64,000 nucleotides of DNA from Solenopsis invicta (lineage: Eukaryota > Arthropoda > Insecta > Hymenoptera > Formicidae), in contig NC_052679.1 of the NCBI RefSeq assembly GCF_016802725.1, positions 10,760,138 to 10,824,137 on the forward strand, in the 5' to 3' direction. Position numbers and translations under genes: made by a program. How positions within the stretch are numbered: the first letter of the stretch is position 1; every line of letters begins with the position of its first letter. A model generated the notes under the pieces. It had not been told where the DNA came from. It searched no databases and worked only from the letters and a program-made list of their open reading frames with translations. This document shows positions 13,901-28,900 of the stretch, one piece after another.

Positions 13901-16900
13901 TTTGTGATCTATTTTAATTCATTTGAATGCATTTTGGAATAAAGAATAGTAATTGCGTCATTTCAATCCTATGTCATAGATTAAAATGGATTGCGTTACT
14001 TACGAACATTTCTTTTAAATTGAAAGAATAAGAATAATTTCATTTCAATTCTATTTCATGGATTAAAATAGATTGCCTGATCCACATAACTTTTTTATTC
14101 ATTATTCTTTTTTTAAAAGAATAGCCCGTAGTTTTAATTCCACTTCATAGCTTAAAATAGATGCAAGGAATGCTTAAATTTTAAATAGATTAAAATAAAT
14201 TTAAAAATATCAAGAATTTTGATTCGGTAATGATCACTCAAATCCATTTTTATCTATTTCTGTTTACGGGAATATTTTTCAATTTATTTACGATTGATTG
14301 CAAAAAATTAATCATGCAATAATTTTCTCAAACATTATGATGAAAAGATTGGCAAAAGAGTACCTCAGACGCAATGCGATAATCAAGTATACGAAAAATA
14401 AGTATGTAATACTTAAGATGAATGGACTTTTCAACAAATAAAAATGAAATAGATAAAAATATTGAAATAGATAAAAATAAATTTATTTTGATATTTTGGA
14501 ATTCGCGTTTAAGATTTTTCACATCCATTTGAATCAAAAAATAATATAAGTAATAGGGACATGAATCTATCTGAATTCGAAATGATAAATACGCATTTCG
14601 TATCTCAATCCATTTGAATTCAAAAATACTCTGAGATTCTAAAACACGAACTCAGATAAATTAAAATAAAATGCAATTCTCAATCCATTTGGATTTATTT
14701 TTATTTGGAAGTCTTCAACAAATTTAAAATATAAAAAATATTATAAAGAGATATTATAAAATTTGTTTTCATCAAGGCGGTTAATAACTGATCTTTACAA
14801 ACAATTCTTGCATACCTTTAAAGCTTGCTTGAAACCTTGTTGCTCATTCTTTAAAAGACCTGTCAGAATATCCTGGATCACAGGAGTTTGCATTTCTAGG
14901 GAAAACGCTTGACATTCTAGCCACTCCAGACACAATTTGTACTGTTCTGCATCGATTAAGGATTTCATAATCTCAAACGGATTGATCTTCTCCGTGCAGT
15001 ATACTATGTCGTACCACGTGCTGTTAGACCTACTCATGCAGTAGGGGATCATCTTGTGAAAGATCATTATTCTACACAGGACGCCATTCATCCGATGTCT
15101 GCAATGCGTTGGCAATTTGTGACTATGATCGTGCTGCAACGCGTGACTTAACGCGTGTTCACATAGGATCATAGGCCACTTGCTGATGTTGTGCAATATC
15201 GTTTGTGCCAGTACATGTATATCATTAATCTGGTACAAATACTGCAACATTCGCGTGATAGATAGAACACCCAGATTGGAGAGAGTATGGCTCAGAATTA
15301 AATCCTTGAAGCGCTGCAGCTCCGTGTTGCATTTCACGACGCTGTCATCCAACGCATTTAGTATTTCCAAGGAAATATGCCAACTGTGATCTATCTTGAG
15401 CTCGAAATAGTGCCACAATTCGTGCAAGGGCATGCTGTCATGAACAGCGGCGAGGGTTCGATTATTGTTATACAGAACCTTCAGCTTGTCGACCCACGGG
15501 GAGTTTAACAAGTTCTCGAGACACGCAATACGTTCCAGATTATCAAAATTGTTTTCCAAGATGGTTGGATTCTCGTTGTGCATCCTTTGTACGAGATAAG
15601 AGAGGAACCAACAGTGTCTCTCCAGATATTGCAGTAAACTGGATCTCAGCGTCTGAGTCTGCCAGACGGATGTCTGCGCGACATTCGCGGTTGCAACGCT
15701 AGATACACTATGTTTGGAATACTTTAGTATCACTTCGTACGTATAACTGGGCGTCGTGTATTCCACATCTACATTTTCGTTGAATTCTTCAAAACCGACT
15801 ATTGGAGGCAAACTTCTGTTGGTGTTTGTCACGCCAACATCAATATTTCGTGAAAATGTGTCTTGATACCTTTTCACGAGATCAGGTAGGTCGATCTTTT
15901 GTCTTAGTCCTACGAGCTTGTTGTCAGGCGATATTGCTGAGTAGTATGCGATGTAATCGCGAGCCGCATCGTCCAATGCATCATTTAACGTCTGCGCCTC
16001 GTACACCTACAATATTCAGCGTATTGATCATATCAATTTGCATATCGTGACAAATAATTAACAGAAGATGGGAACTTTGGTCAAATTCAAGAAGAACTTT
16101 ACAAATTTATTTCAAGGAAAAGAATAAATGGACAAACAGTATAAGCGTCATTTTACTGTAATCATTGAATGAATTTTTCCATTTTATTAAATTTATTCTG
16201 TTCAAGTTTTTATAAATGTCTCTAAAGTATGTTACCCAACCCAAAAATTTCAAATGGGACTCCCATACAGTAGTATTATATAACGTTTGAAAGGGCATAA
16301 ACAAGAAAATTTTTGTTTAACGCAGAGATTCAGGAGTCAACATATTTATTTAGGGTAAAATTTTGAAAAAAAAAAAAAAAAAAAATCAATTTTTAAAAAT
16401 TTTTACTTCTGTTTGGAAAATTCTAAAAAAAAAAAAATTGAGATATAAAAGTATTCATCTTTTTAAAGTCTTTCCATTGTAGGCAGATAAGACCGCACAA
16501 TGTCGCACAATATAAAAGATATTTAAAAAATTTTTGAAGCGTTAGACATAACAAGATAAATATTCTATAAGAATTTAAGACACATTAACCTTTAAATACA
16601 GCAATCTTGTAAAATACGGAAACACATTTTCGGATCTGGGAGACTTTTTCAACTTTGAAAAGCTATAACTTTGATTATAAGCAATATTTTTCTACAATTT
16701 TTTTAAAATGAAAGTTCAGAATCTCAGAAGTGTGACTGCACAATCGACATTGCCAAAAAATAATTAATTGTGAAATTATAAAAGAAAAACCATTAAGCAA
16801 AAATGAGATTTTGGTCAAAAATCCACTTTTCCTTCAAAAAATCATATCTTCGCAACAAAAAACTATTAAGGACTTTCAAATACGGCATTTTAAAGCTAAA

Positions 16901-19900
16901 GATTCGTTCTTAAATTAAAAAAAAAAAAAAAAAAAAAAATTAAAAATAAAAACATTGTCATTTCTATTAAAAAATGTACTTATGTAACAAAGCGAGTATA
17001 AGGTATTTTTGATTAAATCGTGTCTAAAATTGAAAATTGATGTGTTTCATGATATATTTCGGAAAATCTCCCTTTTCTACAGCATTTTATAGTATTCCAT
17101 CTTTAGACAGATATATGCGAGTAACATCCAGGAATCGACCTGTTCAAACGAATTTTGTCCAGCTTTTTTATGTAAAATACTCACAAAAAAAGTTAAACTT
17201 ACTATATGGGTCGGATTAACCCTAACAAAACTTTACTGCCGTGTCGTTCGAATTCTAGTTGACCAAAAAAGTTGATCAATCATATCAATCGAAAGAGCAG
17301 ATTTCAAACTTTTTTTACGTCTTGGTCCGAACTTCCTATCTCATTCCGTCTTCACACAGCAAGCATTCGAAACTTCATATGGAGTCTCTCAGACCCACTT
17401 ACGTGTTTAAGAGTTAACGTGCAGATAAAGCAAAGATTGCAAATTATAAAACACATTGTCACATTGTTACATTATGCCAACTTTGCTAGTGATGCTCGAT
17501 TACATCTCCATGGCAATTTTTCATGGTTTGTTGAAAGTTGAGTTTTTCCAAAAAAGTTAAAGATAATTATAAACTATCACATAAATAAACTATAATTATA
17601 AATACAAACAATTATATAAGTAATAAGCCCAACAATAAGTAACACTAGAAATGCAATATAAAACAGTGGAAATAAAAATATAGCTAAAGTGCATATTCGA
17701 ACTTCGAAATAAAAATCATAGAGACGTAAATATCCACTCAAAAGATTAATTAAAAGACTATGCAGATATTTAACATAGATCCATTGTTTTAATTACATCA
17801 GTCTTACATCATTTAACATTTTACCTCTATTTTCGTTATTGTTTCACTAGCATGTTATTGCTTTATATTGTTAATCTTCACGCCTTACGTACAAATATTT
17901 TTGTATTATTACGTTTGATATACTGATCGACTTTAAACAAATGTTTTAATTTAACCATATAATTCAATATACGCGATTAAAGACTGCAATTAAATTGAAA
18001 CTAGTACCACTATTTATTGTACAGCATATTAATTTGTAATATAAAGATTTAACTACTTTAACATTCATACTTTTATTCATTTTTTTTACCTTTAGATTAT
18101 TTTTCATTTATTTTATTTTGTTATTTTAATTATTTAAAATAAGTTTTTAAAAATAGAATTATTTCGATGCCAATTCTATCAAGTCCGGTTTTGTCAAGTT
18201 TTCTTCTTTCAGCGGCCGGTAAGCACATGGAAGGGGCTCGCAAAGGCCGAGTCGGACATGGTGTCTGTACATACATGTAAAAACATGCGAACGTATTGAT
18301 GAGAATTCCGCGACGGTTGGTATCAAAATACATAATAGCAAATAAATAAACATGGAGCCGAACAAAAAGAAACCGCGGACCTATGAAAATCGCTATAAAC
18401 CTTTTTAAATAATACAAATATTTATAACATTAGTTATATAGTGATAAATAATTTCGTAAGTATTTAAAGAAAGAGCCGCTGAAACTCAACTACGGTACTC
18501 AGCGCGTCGCTTCAACATCGCGCGATTGGACACCGATTTTATCAGGTTCCAGCCTACCGACTTGACAGAATCGGCATCGCACTGTATACCACTACATTGG
18601 ATTTTCAATAACCAATTTAGAATTTTAATTTTAAATGGATACGTGGAATTTTAATGGAAAAACGTTAACTTACACGAATTTCAGGCGTGCCATAAAACTC
18701 GTTGGCCATAGCAAAGATAATTTTCGGATTCTGCATGAGATCCAAATCCTGCCACGCTAATTCGTTGAGTTCTTCCACTCGCGTGAACAGTTTAAGATCG
18801 TTTGCGAGACTGCCCAATAACTTCGATCGAAGTGCGGAGAGGCTCACCAGGCCCAGATCACCGATCATGTAGCCAATCGATGTCAAGGAAATCGCATGCC
18901 TTAAACTTTCGAGCGGTGGATTCTTGGACCACACATCCAGATTTGTGTGAAGAAACATAATGTTCCAAACATTTAGAAAAAACGTCAGCGTTTCATCTCC
19001 CACGGATAATTCGCCGAGATCAAGATTAGCAAGGTTTGACGTCTTACTTAAAATCATTCGTACATCTGCATGATCGGAAATGCTTCTCAAATATAAGTTA
19101 TCCAGATGAAACCGTCCCGAACCGACATTCCGCAGAACCTGTAGCAGCTCTGTCAATATTTCCGAGACACATTGATTTGGTCCTTTAATCATGACATTTT
19201 TTATATTCTGTAAAGATAATATTCCTAGCATTGTACTACATATTCCCAGCAAACATCAAATATAACATGATGTAATAAATATAACATTATAACATATATA
19301 TGTGTTACATCTATATCCTATTCACTGAGAAAAAACTTCAAGGTCGCACAAATGGCCAACATAGTGGCAAAGGTGTAGCGCGCTACCCAGTACTACATAA
19401 ATACAGCATATTTGGGTCCAAGCCAGGAAAATTAAGCAGGTAAAACAATCTTTACATTTTAATTAAATCAAAATCGTGACAATATTTTTAAATTACACAC
19501 TTCTTTCAAAAATATTGAACCAAACCGTTTGATATTATTTTCTGAAACAATATTCACAACAATATGTTTTGATATCACCCGCTCTAACATTACGAGTCTA
19601 TACGAGCTTTAGCGAGTGTAGAAAGGGATTTCCCAACTGTTTTGTGGACGAAGTCTGCGCGAAATGGACGAGTTTTCGTCCGACGTGTAGAGTTTTTTTT
19701 CAGTAAATAGGGTACATATTATATAGCATTGCATCTATGTTATATTTAGTGTTTGCTGGATCGTTTCCTGGTGAAAAAAATTTTTGTAATGTCTTATAAT
19801 ATTTTTGAAAATTTTTCAGATTTTAAATTTATAAATTTTTGAAAAAATATTTTGAGATAATCCTTCAGTCACATAATAAAAAAATTTTATCAAATTTTGG

Positions 19901-22900
19901 AAATAGTTTACAATTATCGTACAGCTTGTCTCACAAGAGCATATACATCACATCTGCAAGTTCAACAAACAGAAATGGATTTAAAATATTTAAAATGGAT
20001 AGAAATGGATTCAAAAAATCAAGAATTTAGATTTGGGAATGATCACATAAATCCATTTTTATCCAATTAAAGTTTAAAAATTCTTTGAAACTATTTTAAT
20101 CCATGAAGTAAAATTGAAATTATGGGATTCTATTTTTTTCAATCCAAAAAAGTTATGTGAGCCATATAATTCATAAAATGGGATTGAAATGAAATGATTT
20201 TTATTTTTTTAATCTAAAGAGGTTTTCGTAAGTCATCGAATCCATTTTAATCGGAAACCCGGACCGAAATAAAATTTCGGTCCGGTTATGGTTATGGACC
20301 AAATTTATACCCAATTTTTGGTTTCAGTTTAGATTCTGGTTTTTTTTATCGATAATAAAGGACTTGTAACCATAATTGTGGATTTCGTTTTTTTTTTCGG
20401 TTATGGTTCTGGTAATAATCTATTGTAAAATTTATAATATATAAAAATAATAATACAAGTATAAATTGCGTATTATAAAAAATTTATGTTTATTAAAAGT
20501 TGTTATACAAATAATAAAAAATTTATAAATTATTAGAATGGAAGGTTTGAGATCTTTCAAGATCATGTTTTTTTTTTGCTGTTTTATCTCAGCAACTTGC
20601 AGCGTTGTCAGTGGTCGTTTTTTTAAATAGTTTTCTATAAAATAGCAATCTTACGCAAATTATAATAAAAGCAAAGAAATAAAAAAGTAACCCTCCGTGG
20701 ATACTCTGTAATATCGTTATTTAATTAGGAACCTGGAACTAGATATCTACGGTTTTAAAAATTCAATTAAGATTTTTAAACTTTTTTAATGCTATAAAAG
20801 AACCGAAAAAATTAAAATATAATTTTTAAAGCTTTAAAAATTTTAGTTTTACTATTATAAAGATCTCATTGTTTGTATTTATTTTATGTTTAGAAATTGG
20901 AGAAAAAATTTCTTTTTAAAATCAACTACGTATATACAAAGCGTTAAAAATATGAATGTAAGATTACAAAAAACTTTATAGAAATTCGATTAGCTCTGAC
21001 CAGTAATTGATCCTCCAGGATTCATTGATATTTATTCTTATCGAGGATAACACAAATTTTAATCCTGAGAATAGCCTTTCAACGCTCACTTGCGTAACTG
21101 ATCATTGATTTGTACATACAATTCTGGTCATACTTTTTTTCGCAATTTTCATAATTAATTATATAGTGATATTTAATAACATTAAAAAAAACCGAATCAA
21201 AAATTGGACCAAAAAACAGTACTTTTTACTGTAAAAATGTTTTCGGTCCGGTTACAATTCCAGTCCATTAGTCTGCACAATATTTCGATTTCGGTTTCAA
21301 TCCGTCTGAAATAACAGTTATGATTCGGTTATCGGTTTCGGTCCGGTCCGGAACCCTGATTTTAATCCATGACATAAAATTAAAATGACTTAATTGTTGT
21401 ATTTTAATCCGAAATGTATTCAAATGAATTATAATGTATTACAAATTTTCAATCCATTTCCGTTTACTGGGAGGTTTATAAAGTATATTTTAATTTATAT
21501 AAAAATTTGATAAATTTTGTAAAAAATATAAAGTTATATAAAAATTGTAAAATTTACATAGAAATTCTCAAAAATTACATAAAAAATTCTAAAAAAAATA
21601 TTTACCAAAAAAACAGCTTACAAAATAGTAAGGAAAAAAACTTGTGTAATCTAAAATCAAAAACAGCTTTTTATTATATTTTAGTAAAAAAAGTTCTCAT
21701 AATATCTTCTATTTTTGAGTTTTCTTCAGTTAAAATTTATAAAAATTTCTAACAAAAAAATCTTAAATTACTGAGCGAGAAGTTTTCTGTGGAAATTATA
21801 GAATAAAAAATCTTAGAATATTTTAAAATTTATAGATATAAATATAAACAAAAACGTTTTTAACAACTTTTTAAAAATATTCCAATTCGTACAAAAAAGA
21901 AAAAATTTCAAAACGTTATAAAGTTATACGGAATATATACAATCTATAATTCTTCAGAATTTCTATATAAATTTGATATTTGATAGATATAACATTTTTG
22001 AAAATATTTAAATTTTAAATTCATAAAGATTTTCTACAAAAATACCATGAATTTTTTCAGTTATACTTTTCCTTTAGAATTTATAAAATGTTAGAATATT
22101 TCAGAATTCATAAATATAAAGAATTCTAATAAAGATGTAAAATTTTTCTTAGCTGAAATATTTTAGTCCATATAAAAAAATCTAAAATCTAAAAAATGTT
22201 CTAAATAGTTGTAAAATTATATAAAAATTTTGAAAAAAGATCTAAAAATTATATAAAATCTAAAAAATTAGTGCACATTAAGAATTCTAAGAAAAAATTT
22301 CACCAAAATTAAGAATAAAAGTTGCATATTTTATGAATTTGTACCGATTCATCTTGATTTTGATTCAGTATAATGCATTCAGAGTCCTTGATGCTACTGC
22401 AGTTTCGTATATTATAACAGGAAATACTTGGACACGCGTTTACAAGAATGCTGTATATTAAATTCACTTGCAAACTAGAAGCAACTTCTTCGAGCTTATC
22501 TGGCTCTGTATTCAAATCGAACATCTGATATCCAAAATAATGATGTAGCGACGTCTTCAATAAATCGGACACTGTCTGTACGTTAGTATCGTCTAGAAAC
22601 AAAATAGTAACATATTAATATAATCAGGTTAATGAATAAATGCAGCATTGGGTAAATTAATTTAATTTTTAAAATCAAATTAAATAAAAATTAATGGCTT
22701 ATACAATTAATTTAGTTACGTTAAAAGTTGCACGAATAAAAAATTCAATTAAAAGTTGCATTAAAATTAAATTAATTTAAATTAAAAGTTAATTTTGAAA
22801 AAACTGTATTTATACCAAATTTTAAAATTAGATTGCTCTAGATAACAAAACAATTACGACATGGATTATCAAATTTAATATTTTATTTGTAAATTCAATT

Positions 22901-25900
22901 TGTATGAAATAATAACAATTATTTATAGTGGGTGAGTGCAAAAGTGTCTGATTCCAATAGATGTCATTAGAAAAGTTGTAGCGTCATTGATTATTATGTG
23001 TGTACAACTACACTATTTTCGTCCATTTTCGACCTACTTCCGCTAAAATTTATTTTCGTGTAATACATACAACATCTAATTCGACTTTTTTCAACTGTTT
23101 TTTCCTTCTTCCATTTATTTCTTTTAACACTTTGACAGAAATATTTTCTCCTGAACACTACACAATTGTTTCTTTTTACATATTACCTATACTTTCTATT
23201 CGAAAATAAATTTTAGTAGACGTAGATTGGAAGTAGAAAGAAATGATATAGGATACGAATGAACTAAAATATTTGGAAAAAATCACATTTCTCGATCAAA
23301 AGTAGAAGAAATTAATATTTTACTTTTATCTACAACTGATTTTGTGGAAACGTGTAGTAGATTGGAAGGAAATAAAAATTTCATTTTTGTTTCCATTCAC
23401 TTCCACCATCTGACCAGAAATATCACATCCATCGTATTCTTTTGACCCTGCATCGAATTACCTTGTTTCGATCATTGCAAAACGATTTAAATGCGAAAAA
23501 ATTCGTGTTTAGAAACCAAACTTCTCTCTTAAACGTAAAACCGAAGTTTTTTTATAATCGAGATATTCATATGCATATCAGAACATTGAAAAAAGATTGT
23601 AGAAAACGGCGCGGTGATTACATCCTGTAGTAACAATCTCCCGCAAAACTGCTGTAATTCTTGCAGCAGACTTTAATAGATACCGCCAGCAAAATATTAT
23701 GATCTGCTACCTCATTTTACTCAAATCTCCCAAAAGATTATGCAGGCAAATTCTGCTGAAAGAATCTTATACTTAAAAGACTGTTTCCAGACTGCAGTTA
23801 TCGGAAGAATCTACTTCAAGATAGCTCGATTTTTGTAGCAAGTATGTATCTGCAAACAGTTTATTTGCGTGTACAATGCACGAATATTATAGCAGACTGT
23901 TGACAGATTGGAGTATTAAGAATATTGTTTTGTACATCCGATTCAATTCTGTTGCAATTAACCGTACACAGATTCTATGCGGAGTCATTAATTAGTAAAA
24001 AAATTTTATACATTAAATTATTATTTAAGTTTTGCTGAGAAATTGAGTACGAATTTTTGCACTCACTCAATACATGGAAATTTTTAAATGTTGTTTTTAT
24101 GTAAGAGTGTGCTTTTTTCTTTTATAGAGGAGAAAAGAGTAATATAGCACCCACTTTCATTCTATTAAATAACTTTGCTTATAATTAATATTTTCTATTG
24201 AAACTTGAACGATTACATTCGTCAGAGTGATGATTGACAGATTCTAGACTCAATGTAATGAAATATTTATTATTTAGAACGTAATTTATAAAAATCTACT
24301 CCATAATGGATGGAAGATAAAAAAGTGGTTGTAATATGGCTATCCATAAAAATAATTATAAAAAATTGGTTTAATTAAAAAAAAAACACAGTAACTTGTT
24401 GCAAAATTATATATTTTTAATTTTCCATTATTTAGAATTTTCCTGCGTTCAGAAGCTTTAGAAGTATCATTAGAAATTTCATTAAAAATAACATTGTATC
24501 CCTGTTTAACATTAAACAACAAGCACAAAATGATGTCTCTAATGTTTTTAAACACGCTCTTTAGAATGATAATCAACTTATCAAAGAAATATTTCAATAT
24601 AAAAATTTCGCTTAAAAAAACCATATTAACAAAATTCCATGTTACTGTTTTAACTTTGTATAACTTGAAATGTATACGGCCGAATAAAAAGTTAAATAAC
24701 AAAAAAAACATTCGAGTGTATAGTATGTACCTTCGTGTGATAATACACTCAAGTTTAAGAATAATGAGGAAGTGTATGTAAAGGTTCAAAATGTACCTTG
24801 AAAAAATTTAGAAGTGCTCAAAAGTAAAAATGCCTTATAACAATTGTCAGTCATTATGTATTGGTATATTAGCATCACTACAAAACGACGAGCTATTAAA
24901 CAAATAACTCCATAAGCAATTGTTAGAATACGTCATCTAATAACGGAAATAATAGGGGTAGCCATATTGTCGACAGTAGCCATAATACCTCTTCTCCTCT
25001 ATTATTAATTTTTAACTTATGAAAAAAAGCTTTTAATAAATTAAAATTTGTTTTAAAAATAATTTAAAGTTAAAAATCAGTTCATTTAAAATTAATTAAA
25101 TATAGAAAACATCGATCCATATGTGAAAACACAACTACGAATATTAAACAAAAAACCTTATTTTTAAAATCATCATTAAGTCATGGCTAGATCTTAGTGC
25201 TAATAGATCTTAATGCTGATGCTTCATTCACATACGCTTCTTAGTAAAAATTTTTCTTTGTTGTTGTGAAGAATATTACCACAAAGGTCGAATTGGTTAA
25301 AATACCAGCACCAGAAAATCAGAAGTTCTCAGTTTCGACCTTTGGCTGAAGTGTTATTTTTCGTAACAAATTCTTTACAGTTTTTTAGGGGAAAAGGGTT
25401 CTCACATTCAGGTTGCTGGTTAGCATCAGTTATGTTAAATTAATTTTCAATTTAACCATAACGTGATATTACTAATTTTTGTTTAATTTAGAATTGTTTC
25501 ATGATCGAAAAATTTATTTGGCCCGCAGTTTAGTAAACTTGAAAAGGTTTATAAAATCATACAATAAATATAATACAGCACTAAGATCTAGCTTATATGA
25601 TTAAAGCACTTCGTTTATATTGTAAAATTAATTACATAAAGTTAACAGTTATTAACTTTTAACTTTATTATTTAATTTTTAAAAATATTTAATAAGTTCT
25701 TATTTAACCCTGTGAGAATTAAGATAAACAAACAAAAGAATTTATTAATACCTGGAATAATAGTGGATATAAGCCGCAAATAAGAGTAGATGCTGCGAAG
25801 ATATTTTTCGCTATTAAAAATATTAGATATTCTTTCTATTGTTTTTAATCCTGTAACATAATTATTGTTGCAAGATTGCGCATCTGTAATCCCTGTTCTT

Positions 25901-28900
25901 TCAAAGTTGTGTAATGTGTCATAATTATCCTCGAAATCATGCCAAACGGCATCGTTCTCTTTCCATTCTTTTACATGCAACGGAATTCTGGCGTCACATA
26001 GTATAGCAGCCACAGAAGAATCATTTCTATTCTCATAAAACAATTGATAAATCCTTAAAAAAAAATTTGCGTGTGCTGTGCTGTCAAATGTTTCGCAGAG
26101 TTTAAGATACTTCATCGCTACGTCGCACAAGTTACTTGAGATTTGATATGTTTGGCTTATAGTCAAACTTAAATCCAACACACTAAAAGTTAATATCTCG
26201 TTGCTATGTAAAAATTTCGTGTCCAACATTCGTAAATGTGTTTGTTGAGACGCCAGAAATGTTTCGAGTTGATTGATGTATTTAGAGGACTGTACGCCTT
26301 CTTGCGCAGCAAATTTTATGGTCTGCAAACATATTGTAACATCTGATACTTATATTATTTAAATTAAGATTCTTATTCCAGGCTAAATTGGGTAAGTAAA
26401 TATTTTTTTATAAATAAAATAAAATAAAAGTTAATGGCTTATAAAATTAATTTAGTTACGTTAAAAGTTGTAGAAACCAAAAAAACTAATTTAATTAAAA
26501 ATTGTATTAAAGTTAAAATAGCGTCATTTAAATTAAAATTAATTTTAGTTAATTTTTAAAAGCATTATTTACTAATTAAAACGTAACAATTTTTAAAAAT
26601 TTGATTATTCTAAATAATAAAACAATTACAATATAGATAATATAAATTTAATATTTTATATATTAATTAAATTTATAAAATAAAAAAAGATGTGAAGAAA
26701 TGTCTATATCTTTTCTAGAAATCGTGAATTACTTTTGTTAAATTAGAGAATATTATTTTAAAAAATTAAATTATTTAAAATAATAATTACAATATATCGT
26801 TAAATAGATTTAATATTTCTTTTCTAAATTAAATTTACATGAAACAATAAAAAAAATTTATTTTAATAATAAAAATAAGAGAAATGTTTTAAACATCAGA
26901 ATGTATTTTTTCTCTTATTCTACACAGATAAATTTTTAACATAAAAAAGTTAATAATATGTGTTTTAAAAACTACTCATGTTAAAAGTTATTTGAAGTTA
27001 ACTGACAATAAGTTAATTTAAAAATTGATAACTTTTTAACATTATTATTTAAATTTAAATTTTAACTAGTTACTTGCACAATAATGGTAAGATTTAACGA
27101 TAAGATTAAAAAAAATATATATATTTACCTCTAGTGTGGAAGTTGTTGAGCCTTCTTTAGAGGAATTTGCTGCATCTAAGATATGAACATGCTTACATAT
27201 ATTCCGTTTAAATTTGTAGAGCGCCTCCGAAAATCGAATCTCGCCATCTAATTGTGTGTTTTCCATGTGGAACATCTGAGGAGTAAAATATATTTCTAAA
27301 TAATATTAGAAAAAGCTTATAAAAATGTTAAGTCAAAAAGCGGCTATGTTTCTGTTAATTCAGATTCATATCTTGCAAGCAATTTCTCAGACAGTTGAGT
27401 ATTTGACACAAACTGCTTATATTCTATAATTCAAATTATATCTTACTAAATAAAATAATTTAAATGAATAAATGCATTTATTTATTACTATAACAATTGA
27501 AATAACGCATTATTTAATCACTTATTCATTATTTAATTAGTAATTAATATTTAGTCATTAATTGTTAATAATTAACGCATAAAAATAATTATTCGTTATA
27601 GATTAATACAAGGGATACAAGAGTCTTTGAAATTGCGTTGGACGACGTAAATTACGATGAGGAAAGCGAAAATGAAATGATTCAATCAGTGGATCTTGCG
27701 GATTTAAAACCTCTTGCGGAAGATGAGAGCAGATACGAACCGTTGCATTCTCACGTGAAGTATTACAACGAACATAATGCCGAGAGCAAAAAACAGTATT
27801 CGGATATATTACTCTCCTTGCAACCACACACAAAAGAAATGTTTAATTTGGAAGAAAAAGATAAATTTGTTGCTGGTTTTAAGCATAATTTGGATAAGGT
27901 AAATGTCTTATTAAAAGATAAAAAGTCGAATATTTTCTTTATATATATATATATATAATTCAACAATAATCTGGAATCAATAAGGCCTAATAACGAGGAA
28001 ACAACAAAATTATTTCAAATTAATATATGTATGTATTTAATAAATTCAAGCCAAATTAACAATAGTGACTTTCTATATAAACAAGAAACCGATATATATA
28101 GAAATATTTATTAAATTAAGAATAATTACTTTTAACGTGTCCGTCGGTTTCGAGCTATACAGATCCTTCTTCAGCAATAAATAAGTGACATAAACAAAAA
28201 CTAATTTGATAATATAACAGCATCTTTGAAACAAACTGATATTGGTGCGACATCTCTTATTTATTACGCAAATAAACCAAAAAATCGAAACATAGAGCCA
28301 ATATCTAAAATAAGAATAACACGCACATAAATAAATGTAATAAATAATAAATAGTTCTTTATGTCCATAAGAAAATTGTAAAATTAATATAGATAAATGT
28401 CGAATATTGAAAGAAGTTAAATGATAACAATTGTGTTGATAAAAGTTATAAATATCTTAATGTATATTCTTCGTTAGTAGACGAAAACCAGTAAAAGTCG
28501 TAGAGGTAGTCAAATATAGTTGCGTTAGTTGTTCTTGATGTCAAATTGATATTATAATTAGAACATATTAAATCCAAAGGAGACATTAAGATAAATTATC
28601 AATATGTTAAAATTTGAGATCGCAAAGATTAGGAAAAATGACATGTCAATTCTAAATAAGAATCACGAGGTTTCTATGAGCCTATTTCTATAAAAATATT
28701 ATAAAAATATTATAAATATTAATTAAATATAGATTTCTATTTAACACTTTCTGTTTGACACACACAGATCAAATTTTAGGTTTATAGCTATCATATTGTT
28801 CTTTTAACTTCTTAAAAAAAGCGATATAAAAATAGTAAACCAATATTGCTCTTTATATCTTTATCTTTTATCTTGTACCTTTGCTTTTTATATATAAACA

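Noticed and set aside
18130..18420. Overlapping minus-strand frames of 68 and 95 codons in intron 8
   Set aside because: No recognisable family, no splice partners, and no codon pattern to support them.
24340..24789. 149-codon minus-strand frame inside the 24-kb TIR element
   Set aside because: AT-rich, full of Phe, Leu and Ile, broken in the sister copy at 5 kb, and unlike any transposase.
28145..28175. Hammerhead ribozyme call
   Set aside because: Only two strands of the core are matched; no third helix or cleavage triplet could be placed, so it is kept as a motif, not a ribozyme.
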